Shown here: piece after piece, positions 48,501-60,500 of the stretch | Layout of the letters: each line of letters opens with the position of its first letter | Position numbering within the stretch: position 1 is the stretch's first letter | NCBI RefSeq assembly: GCF_901709675.1 | Contig: NC_051095.1 | Span: 12,909,456-12,973,455, forward strand | Reading direction: 5' to 3' | DNA: 64,000 nt | From: Syngnathus acus | Taxonomy: Eukaryota; Chordata; Actinopteri; Syngnathiformes; Syngnathidae | The notes under the pieces: generated by a model | Told to the model about the DNA's origin: nothing | What the model saw: the letters and a program-made list of their open reading frames with translations, nothing else | Database searches by the model: none | Made by a program: the position numbers and the translations under genes

Positions 48501-51500
48501 AGGACAGAGTAATCTTGGTCTCATCAGTCCATAAAACTTTGTTAGAACACGTTCATGTACTGAAAACTATACTCGTAGCCTGAATAAAGTGTGCCATGCA
48601 TGTACTTTCAATTCTGTGAGGCATCATGGCAATAACATTCGACCTTACTAGAAACAGCCGGCACAAGTCAGGCCTCTTTGTGTCACTGACATGTTTCGCT
48701 GACCTCACCGACACTCTTGTATGTATGCACACGTCTGCAGAACCGCTCCCTGCAGAGCGAGTCTAGGGGCCTACGTGTTTTGCGGGATGAGCTGGATTGC
48801 GCCCGTGAGAGAGCGGCGCGGTCTGAGCAACATCAGAATGAGCTCCAGAGCTGTAAACATAGACTGCACAGCTTGGAGGTGACACGCACTCAGCTCAAGG
48901 TACACACACACACACACACACGCACGAGTCTGGCTGGAACATTCACAGCAAAGAGCAAGCAAGCAGAGCAACATCATAAGATTGTTTGGCAGAAAAATTC
49001 ACCCCATAAAGCTGCTTAATTTGAAAAATAAAGCAGTAGAAATTATGTTTGGTTATAAGAGCTTTTAGTCACACACAGGATTTACTTGGCTACGCTTTAA
49101 ATCGTACACTCACGTCCTTGTGAAGCCCCACGCTTTCCCTGCTGTCACCTTCTCACTCTGCCTTGGCTCGGCATCCCTGTGGCGGCCCAGATTAGCTCAA
49201 AGAACGTCTTTCCTCCAGGCCTCTGTTGAGGCATCATTCTCCACAAATGCTAATTAAACATTGGAGAATAGAAGCAGACAAAGACAAGGAATTTGTTCAA
49301 AAGACAGAATAACTGAATTCGCTACTGTTTGAGTATTTATAAGTCATGCCACAATTTAGAAATTTACTCATTTAGAAAAAAAAACACAGTGGCCCATTAC
49401 ATATCTGTAATCAGGTGGCTACTGAAAATTTCTGCTCTCAGTGCACATGGAAAAAAAAACCAACAACTTGGTAATAATAAGACCAAGTCATTGTTAACAT
49501 ATCATAGCAATGAAATTTTTGCCACCTGCAGGAGCAGCAGCAGATGTGTGCGGCCCTGCAGGAAGCCAAAATTCTTTTGGAGGAACAGCTGGCTGACGTG
49601 AGGGCCCGATGCTCCACACTGAGGGAGCTGGAGAAGGACAACCTGCTGCTGCGTCAGCGGATTATAGACATAGAAGTGGTGAGTAAAGCCAAAGACATAC
49701 TACATTTTGTAGTTTTGAAAAACATACCAACCACCTTTGAAGACATTTATTCTTGTGCCTATGGTATCCAGACCCGCAAATGGAGATGCGACATGTTTTT
49801 TCTGAACACTTATTAAAGGACACCAATAGTGAAATCTAATTTAACGATTTTTTAACAGTATTAAGTGATTAATATTAATTTGTCTACAATACAACTTCCA
49901 TTGGCAATTCCAGTCTTAAAATCATAAAATCACATTCACAAACTGTTATGATGGCCAAATACAATGACAGTACTGATCAATCATATTTGTTCACACCTCG
50001 AGCAAGAATGCCAGCAACCAATCACAATCGCTTTCCTAAAAGCAAGTGCAGCCGCTGCTGCTTTTAAATAATCGCTGTTCTATCAGGATCAGGAGTGCAG
50101 TGCTGCTTAAATGCTCGTCAACAATCACTGCAGCGTCATTACCGCACACATGGACCCACTTGCACCCATTGAAGGTCGCCCCTGTGAATGCGTGACCTTT
50201 TGCACGCAGAGAACATTAATTACCATTCAAGTCCCACTGATCCTACTCGTGTGTCGCAAGGTTGGAATCTTTCGGTCTTAACGAGAACATCAGTTCTTTT
50301 CTAATGGCAAGATGCACTTATAATCTGTTCTCTTTTATTGGCTTTATTTAATATTTTGTTGGACAGCACAATGAATAAGTGAATAGCGTAACGCCCGAGT
50401 TCTATTTTTAGACCAGAAGGCCGCGTGACGTCACAGCCTGAACCGGAACGGGGTCAACATAGAAGCGCATTCGCAGACGACGCTTAGTACCACTGCTTTT
50501 CTGCTCGTTTGAGGCAGAATTTATTTGTAATAGAGTGTTACTTTAATACAAAATGTTATTGGTTTTATTTTGGGAATGTATTGATGAAAAATTAAAGGGG
50601 CGCTAATACCAATGGAGTAGAAATATTCACTTTTGAAATATTGGCTTCTGAATCGTCAGCTATTTGAGGCCTCTTGCTCTGCTTCTTGTCTTCTACTCAT
50701 ACCTAATTGATAGCGAACAAGGAATTGTTGAGGGCGGGGCCTTTTGTCTCTTATTGGTTGCTCTTCCTCAGCCGTGGTGGTTTCTAAAGATAGTGAGGGA
50801 TGATTCCTTTGTCAGGAATGATCTGAACCAGGGCAACCAAATCCAGCTTGAACCAGGGTTTTTTGAAGGGAAAGGGAGTTGGAAGGGAGGCAGGTGGGGA
50901 ACCGACGACAGACAGGATAGAGACTCACGGCCAGCAAACAGACAGACAGACCGACCGACAGAGGTCCACTTGGACAAGGATAACATTCTGACCGTGAGCC
51001 TCCAGACAGACCGGGGGGGAAACCAGACGACAGGAACAGGAACACTGGGCGCAGACAGGGACGGAACACAACAGTAGACACCGACAAGAGGGAACACACG
51101 GGCAGGGTTTAAATACATGAGACAATGAGAGGGAGCAGGTGACAGACATTACGGTGATGAAGGGGTGTGACCGAGCGTGCTCTGGCACGGACATGACAGT
51201 TTTTCACTGATCATTTTACAAATGTACTGTCAGGTTTGTATTCATAGGCAAAAAGTTATTATTTTTATTTTGAGTCCGGAAACTACAAACTCGCTTTATG
51301 AAGTGAATGCAGTACATTTCCCTCAATATGTGTTCTTTGTGTAGGAGCGTGACACAGAAAGGCAGCGTGTTGATGAGCTACTGGAGCTGAACATGAGCCT
51401 CGAGGCGGACCTGCGGCAGTGCGGCGGCAGCAGTAACGCTGGCATTCCTGCCGCTCACCATCGTTTCCTCCAATCAGAGGATTCTGACGAGGAGCTGTGT

Positions 51501-54500
51501 GAGCTGATTGGTCAGAGCCCCTGCTTGTCTGCACCTTGTCATTTAAGACATTTTAATTAACTGATAAGAGAAAATATGTTGTGGAAGGATTGGGTCTGTT
51601 GTTATCAATCATAGAAAAGAAAACAGCATGATATCATTTATCAATTCCTCCACTTTTCCCATATCAGCTTTTTTTTTTTTTTTTTCCCCTTTTGACGTAT
51701 TCAGACCAGAAGCCTCTGAGTGTGGAAGTTGGCGAGGCCTCGACACTGATGCTGCTGGGAGCAGAGCAGGAGAACGCCAGGCTGAGGAGATGTCTGGAGG
51801 AGCTACAGGCCCAGCAGGAGGTCAGGGGTCATAAAGAGCATGAGAGTTGTGATGCGCAGGAATAATTCCAGCCTCGTGAGATTGGAGGTCAAACTGACAC
51901 TTTGGATTGCATTAGTTTCCGTGACGACTCTAAATTGTCCTTAGGTGTGAATGTGTGAGCGAATGGTTGTTTACCAACCCTGCCTTTGCATCCATTAAAA
52001 TAGCGTCTTGAAGTGTCAGTGGGGCTGGTCCCTTTTCCAACCTCGCCACGCAATTTGGCACCATACTTGTAGCCTGGCAAGCCTCAGAAATTCGCTTGAT
52101 GAAACTAGCCACCAAACTCAATCGCTGGTACATATTGTGCCCTTTTGGCAAAAGAAATGGTAAATGCCTTTGCATTTGATGGATTTAACTGACATTAAAT
52201 GCAGTATACATTGCAGCCATGCACGTGAATCCTTTCTGTATTCTACATTCTGTCGTTTCTTAAGTTACATCACTGTAGCCAGTTTCTTTGAACTCTATTT
52301 TTATGACCTGCCAAAACTGATTGAAATGATTGTGTGATGACATAACTTTTTCCTATTTAAATACTTTGAAGTGAAGGAAGTCTTTTTAGTTATTTCAAGC
52401 TTATTTGATAGAAGCAGTAAAAGACAAAAAAGTAGACAATAAAAAGATCATTCCAACCTCTGACAGTTCTCCTCCGCTGTGTTTCCATTGTACTTTCCAG
52501 TTTCATAATCTGAAGAATGAAAATGCTACTTTGAAGCTGCGACTGGAGGAGCTAATGGCCAGCCTGCAGCGCACAGAAGGCAAGCAGGAAGACGTAGGAG
52601 CGAAGCAGTTGGACAGAAAGGACAGGGAGAACAGCGAGAGGGGCGTCCAGGGATCTGAATCCTGCAGGGGAGAGTGTGAAGGCATGGTGAGGTTGACAGA
52701 GGAGAAGGAGCGCAGACGGGAACTCATGGTGACGCAAAGGGAAGCAGGAGTCGGGGAAGAGATTCTCCATGTTAAAGGAGAGAAAACAGAACCGCGTGAT
52801 GCGGCGATCCAACCCAAAAGAAGAGGAGAAGCAGAAGGCGACCATATCGACATTCAAAAGCAAAATGAGTCGAACAATGAAACGGCCACATTAGACATCC
52901 AAAATAACGGAAGTCAACAAGAACCCAAGGCTATAGAACAGGCTACCTGTGGCCTTCCTGGTGCTGATGCTGCTTTGACAAGGTGTCTCCACAAGGCCCA
53001 GGAAGAGGCTGACAGGCAGGCTGTGGTGGCCCAGGACCTGCGCTCCAAGCTAGGGGATCAGAGCAGGAAGACGTGGGAGGCAGAGCAGAGGCTGACGCTC
53101 CTGGAGGCCGAGTTGCAATACCTGAGGAAAGCTGCGGAGAATCTCGGGGAGGCTCGAAGGCAGATCGAGGTATGGAGCCTGGGATGAGGAGAGGGAGGGA
53201 GGGAGGGAGTGGACATGGGATCGGATTTGAGATTGATGATGGTAATAATAGTAATCAGGAGACTGTGTGGCTGGTAGTAGAGATGACAAATTGGCAGCCA
53301 GACAAAAGCGTGCATTCATTGGACACGCTATGAGTTCCTTAAAAATAGCCAGAAGTCATTTGAGAAGTAAAGAATGCAGCAAATGCAACTGTGACAACGG
53401 GCATTTATCATAATACAAATGTACGCAAAGATACTAAGCAGTTTTGATTACACTTTCCAAATGTATTAGCATTACTCTTGTCACTACAGCCTTGCAGAGG
53501 ATCTTACGGTCTGGATTTTGAATACATTTTCCCCTTTCAAAAATGAGGTCATCAAAATCTGAGAAACCAAATACAACCACAAAAGAAATGCCACTCAATC
53601 AATCTTTGTGTTTTGGTTTGCGCCCTGTTGTTTGTCAAATGATTGCAGGCGACATCTTGAATTACAAAGTATGATGGGAGATGTTTTCAACAAAAAGGAC
53701 CATTGGTTTTTGATAGATTCTCCTATTTTTGAGACTGTATGCATCTAAATAAATTTCTTGGTTGGTACTTATATTTAAATCTGGACCAAAATGTAATCAT
53801 TTTTTGGCCCTGTCAAATATAACATGGACTCATTGTAAACGTTACATGGGTGGTTATTTATAATTTCAGGTTGGACCCCCCCCCCCCCCCCCTTAGAATA
53901 GAAACAAACTATATTTAATGTAATTTAATTAGTGTAATTTAATTAATGTAATTTATTGTAATCTCTTTCCCCATCATTCCCCAAGCCCCCCAACCCTCAC
54001 AAATGGGTGCAGATTCCCCATCCAAATGGCAAAAAATGTACGTTTTCCTATTACACAATTATATTTATAAAAAAAAAAAACTCCTGTCATGGTTTAATTC
54101 TTTTTGGGGCACGTTACCACATCCCCTATAACGCTGCACATTATGTACATGCCTGAAATCAAAACTGTTTATTGGCTCCTTTGTCCTCCACTAAATATAA
54201 TGGGCTCTTCTTTGGCCGATGTAACAGTCCTCAACAAAGATTTGTGAAAATGTGTATTCTATTTTTGACCTTATCCTGCTGTCTATTGCCTACTATCGGC
54301 TGTTTTACTATAGCACATGAAAAATGCTTTCTCACCCAACAGTAGATGTGATGATGGCATGTTTCTCTCTCACATGCGTGTTTCAGGTTCTACAGTGTGA
54401 TGCCGGGGTCATGGAGGAAGAGCTGTGCCGCCTGCGGAGTCAAGCCGAGCTTCACAGCATGCAAACGACAGTCATCGCCAGCCTGGAGGGGGAACGGGCA

Positions 54501-57500
54501 GCATTGGAGAGAGACAGGGACACGCTGCGTGGCACCGTGGATGCCCTCCGCGCTGTTCAGCGCAAGGTTGGCCAATATACATGCACACGGCTACACTCAC
54601 ACATGCACACAGTGGTGACAGCAAACAAGACATTCTATTTTATTCTGGGAGAGAAGTGTGACAAACAAGCAAGAACAGCAAAAGAAAGCGAAGGAAGAAG
54701 TTTGGTTGAAGTGGTGACTTTTAACTTCCACCCTCTATATTTTATACTCCTGTACCAAGACAGCACATGTGTTAAGGGTGCACTTTTTTACACGTCGACA
54801 AGAACGTCTATACTCACAAAAGGTCACTTCACTGCTTATTATGAGCACTTTAGCTTGAAGTTCCACGTATTACCGTTTCTTAAGAAGGATGTGAAAAAGA
54901 AGACCATTTCTTCTCATGGAAAAAAACCCATAGACTGACCGTCTGTGTGCTGTTTGCAGAAGAACTGTTAGTCAAGAGAGGCTGCAAGCTAAGGAAAAGA
55001 ACAGTGCTTAGTCAGCATGAAAGAAATACCATAAAAAGGATCCATGAATACCTTCCATTTAGGAAGTTGCACCTTGGCTTTTTCCTCTAATATCCAGTTG
55101 GGATATGGTTTATATATTTTCAAGTTAGCTGCAGTCACTCAAATGTTTTCTTTTTCCACACCATAAGACTTTGATATCTTAAGCATCCAAGTGTTGATCT
55201 TCACACAGCATAAAATATACTCGAATACACATTTTAATACAAGTTCTGGAGAGCTATACATATAAGAATTCTACCTTTGTAAACTTGCTGTCAGAGAGCA
55301 CGAGTCTTTTTTTTTTAGTTCCACAGCAAGTAAAACCTCAATACGTACAAGATCACGTATTACAACTACTACTGGAAATGTCCCGATAGAGCATGTGCTC
55401 AGTATCAACATGCTTTTATATTTGCAGTTGATATGTCTTGAGGTTGTGTTTCTACTCTGACAAGCCGGTGAGCAGCAAATGCTGAGAATTAATGGCGACT
55501 CAAGCGCGTGTGTTAAATGAAACATGAAATACACTCGGTCCGCTTCAGCTGCAGGGAGTTGAACGAAAACGGGAATTTACAACTTGCCAACATCCTCCGT
55601 TGTTTCTTGTGTTGACTCAAGTTTTCTACCTGGAGACACAACACATTTGGTAATTTGTAGTGATATGATACCGTCAACTGATATTCTCACAGTATTCCTA
55701 AAGGACACTATTAAAAGAAGCCTAATGTGGAATTTCTGACCCAGAGTCAAAGTTTGTTTAATACCGGAGTCTATAAAGAATTTTTACTGACTGGCCGAGA
55801 GCGAAGAATTTTCAATCTCTCTCGTTCCCTCGGTTGTGCAGTTTGCGTTTGGCTCCCGAGGCCTGGCTCGTATTTTCAGATTCAGGTGTCATTAATGCTT
55901 TATTTGCTCTCATATTCACGTAACATTTATGTTGCTCCCTTCAGCTGTTATATGATGGCAAGCTATGTTTTTTTTTTTTTTTTTATCTTGTGGTGTTGCT
56001 TGTAGTCCTCATATAACGACTTGAATCTCTGTAAAGTGACAATACAAACAGATAATAAGTAATCCAGACCTTTTCACACTGCACTTAGCAAGCATGACCA
56101 CTGAATTGTCATTATGTACAAACTGTAATTCTTAACATTCTATTGAATTATGTCACTGACGTATATTTCATTTGATCAGGTTTAATCAAGTTGATCAAAA
56201 ACACAATATCATTTTGTTGGTGTTTTTTGGATCATAGTTGCCACAAATGAATGGCCTTCCCATTCATTTCAAAGGGGAAAGATGATTTAGCATAGGCAGG
56301 TCGATTTTAAGGAACCACTATGAATCTTTATACCTAATCGTTATTACCATGTTCTCTTTATTCAGAGCGAACAGTTAGCGTTGACCACTCAGGCACTCAA
56401 GGCTGAGGTGGAACGTCAGGGTCGTGCTTTGGAGACTTCTCGCCACCGAGAAGAAGAGCTGGAGGCGGAGGTACGTGATGCCGGACTGGAGGCTCAAAAC
56501 GCATCGCGGGCCCGGGACCAGGCGCTGCTGGACGTGTCACGCCTGGAGCAAGAGAAAGACACGTGCCAGTCAGAGCTGGATGGCCTGCGGAAAGAAGCGA
56601 GGCAGCGGGAAAGGGATGCGGTGAGACTCAGACAGCAGCTGCAGAGCACTAATGTGGCGCTGGAGCACAGCAACCAGAGAGTGAGAACCTTGGACGCTGA
56701 TCGCAGGTACTGGTCCATAATCTGTAAAAATAACACACACGTGATCAATAAAGATTTGTAAAAACATATTGAATTTACCAAACTTGAACATGGGAGATTT
56801 CGGCTCTACACTAGCATCTGAGAGTTCTTTGACGCATTATGCATTGACATTATACTTTGTCCTTCATTTATTAACTTTCCATTGTACTGTTAAATAAAAT
56901 GTCAACATTGATGGTTTTATTGATTTATTCATAGGACCGTGTGTCGGGAGCTGTCTGAGTCGAAGGAGCTCTGCACTCGCCTCCAGAAGCTGGAGCAAGA
57001 GCTCGTCACTCGGTTAAGCAGCCTGGAGGAGAGTAAACAGCAGTTGGAGGAGCAGTACGCAGACGCACAAGCCAAGAATCAGTCATTGTTGCAGGTGTGT
57101 GTGCATATGTGTGTCAGCGTATGTGTGTGTGTGTGAGAGTTAAAGATTGGGTTCTTTCTGGAGGAGAGGTGTTTGATTATAAAGTCACAGCTCATGAAGT
57201 TGCATGATGATGATGGTCTCTTATCTTTTGTTGTTGTCAGGATCTGTCCAATGAGCAGATTCGTTCTCAGAATCTTACTTCTGAAGTCCAGCACCTCAGC
57301 CAGAAGCTCCAAACAAACGAAACTCAACTAAACGCCGCAAAGGAATCTCTCAACCAATCACGGGACAGAACAGAGCCACTCGCTCACCTTCTGAGTGAAC
57401 GTGAGCCTCAGCTCCAGATGGGAAATGAGGATGAAGCGCACGTTTGTCCGACTGACCGGCGGGAGGCGTGGACCTCGGATCGAGACAAAGGTCACGACCT

Positions 57501-60500
57501 TTCTGTGTCACCCCATGAAGCCACAGGAGAGCGAGAGAGGCAGCTCACTCGCAGGTTGCTGGAGCTGGAAAAAGAGGTTTGCATTTGGATTGTATTGAGC
57601 TTTGGATCTTATCTGCAAGACGTCTGCATTGTTTGTGAGGGATAATGATCCATATTATGTGGGAAACTCTTTTGCCAGAGGGCTGACAACAGCGTCCACT
57701 TCCCTAGTGCGGCACTTTATTTTCACAAACTTTATCCGTCTTCATCACTTTCTATAATGTCACCTCAGCGACTCTTCATCTTCCTTATCTCAGCTGCTTT
57801 TCTCTTCCTTTTTGTCCCCCTTATTCCGTCGACGCTTACTCTTAGAAAAATACCACTAACAATGTTAGTGGTATTGTTTGCACAACCTCCAAGGTCAGGA
57901 TGTTTGTTCATTTTATTTGCAGGATTGGACGGTATTGAGGCGGCTGTACCAAACATACTCCTATGCAGGAATGATTGATGCTACAAAAAAAGTTGTATTC
58001 CTTCAAGTATCAGCGTCGGTCTTGAAAACTAACAGACAGTGCACAGGTTTTCCCTAAAACAGAGCAGAATGAAATCTTTAGGGCAACTCAAACACAATTT
58101 GCACTCTTGAAAATCTTATTTTGTTTTTTGTGTCGTCCAATATAACACCTGATTTGTTATTTGTTTCTTTTCCTATTGAGGTTTCGCCAAACGAGTCTTA
58201 TTCAATTTTACATATGCCAGCCACGCTTTAGTTGGATTACTATGCAGGTGCAAAGATTCCTGTTGCTCTAAATACATGGTCGTTTCAAATCAGATTATTA
58301 TGTGATACATTCCAAATGTCAACTCACCTTGGTTACCATTTTAAAGCACTGTGAAGGAACATGTATTTTTGTAGGTGTGTGTCAAGAAGGCAAGACAATG
58401 TCTACATGCTGTAGGAGGATGAAACATTTAGCACCTGTGCTGTCTTTGTTTCCTCACTCTGATCACATCTGCCTCAGAGAGCCGTGGCGCTTGCAGGACA
58501 GGAGGCTTTGTTGTCGCGTCTGTCTCAGTCCCAGGAGACGTGCGAGCACCTGAGGGAGCAGCTGGAGGCGCTACGACGACACTCACTCAGCCTGCAGGAC
58601 TCGTGTACTCGACTGCAGACGCTCAACACTCAGCTACAGGTGACACAACGCACAAAGAAAGGCAGACGGAGAAGAGCATGAGTCATATCAGTCGACGCTT
58701 TCTGAGGTTGTACATTGGGAACTGCAAAAAGGAAGAAATCATTGTTCTGTGTGCAGCCATTTTTTTAAATTTATAAATGTGTAGGTTTTAATCAGCTCCC
58801 AAAAAGGGATATCAGCCGATATTTGTCAACAGGGCCAGTTCGGATTTTCCCTGCTTAATCTGACTTCCTTCTGCATTCAAAATACATACATGTTATGTTC
58901 ATTGAAGACTCTCAATTGCCCATAACAAGCACTATAGATAATAGATTTATTGATTGTCAGATTACATTTCAAGGCTGCACATTCCCAAAATTAAGTCCCT
59001 TCATGGGAACCTTAAATGACTTGGACTACTCGTATTACTACTAGAACTATTGATTAAAAAAAAAAAAAAAAGAGGGGATGGAGCATTGTTGATTGCCGCC
59101 TTCAGGGCATAAGCAGCTTTGAAAGGGGGAGAAAGAAAAACAAGTAAGTGGTGCACACAAACACCATTATGGATGTGAACAGATAGAGATTGAGAGGGAT
59201 GGTGTGGCAAATCCCTCAGGCAGTCTGGGCCCATGGTGGTGTATAACTAAGGCATGATTCAGCACACGATTGGCTCGGCCGTCACAATGTGCTTTAATAA
59301 AACAGAAGAGACCTTTATTAGTCCCCCAGAGGGAAACTTTAATGTTGAAACATTTATTGAACGTGCTCTAAACACACAAGCTGTAAGGAGACATATGCAC
59401 AAACATAAGCCTTGGAGAAACGCACGTTGAAAACCATACTTTTAGTTCCTTTGAAGAATTCGCATTTACACCTTTGGACAGTTCTCAGAGAATCTCAGCA
59501 TGAATGGGGATGGGAGGACGGCCAGAGCCAAGATTCAAACCCAGACTCTTACAGCTTTGAGGCAGATGTGCTCACCATTAGTCTACCTTGCTGCCCGCAA
59601 ACTGGCGTTGTAAGTGGCCAGTGGCAAGTAGTACTTCAGAGTTGGTTTACAAACACAAACACTTCATGGCTCTTCAGCTGAGTACTTTTTGTTCAGATTC
59701 CTCACTTTGTAGCGCTCTAGAAATCCAGCCCCATCGATACCCATTTGCAGTCTTTCTGTTTCAGTCCATTGATATACACAGTGCCCAGGTTCTGAATTAG
59801 ATTGAAATGGCAGCACCAACAGGGTGAAATCTATTTGGACCAAAAATATAACATTCGCATAGATGTACTGGAAGCAGTGCAGTCAAGAAAAATGCTATGT
59901 GATCAAGAGAATAGACTGTCAGGAATAAATTAAAACAATTTGATGGAACACAGATTAGAATTTAGGCAGTAAATGGACATCACTGTCTCTGATTTCATGA
60001 CTACTACATATTTTGTGTATTCACAAAAATAGGTGGAACAAGCAACTGTAAACTCCCAGCATGCAGCGTCACTGGCGCGCCACAGCGAGAGCGAGGCCCG
60101 GTGTGCAGCTCTGGAGGCGGAGTCTAAGGTGTGGGCACGGGAGCGAGAGGAGTCAACTGCCAGGGCGGAGACCCTCAAGCGGGACCATGAGCGACTGACG
60201 GTGCTGCAACAGCGTCAGGAGACAGAGCTGGAAGAGCTTCTAGACAAACACTCGCGCCTACGGAGCAGCAGCCGCAGTCTGGAGGCGCAACACAGGGAGC
60301 TGGAGGCCAGGTACACACCAGCCGACCACAGCTACTAATAGTGGGAGTGCTGAGAGACTAAGCTCTACTCCTATTATTGTGTGTAAAACCACTAAGTTGG
60401 ATACACAACTGCAATAACTGATTGGTGAGGATACTCACATCAGAAATAAAAAAACATTTTTCAAAAAAAGAGACAATGCTTCACACCACTGCTCTTGTGC

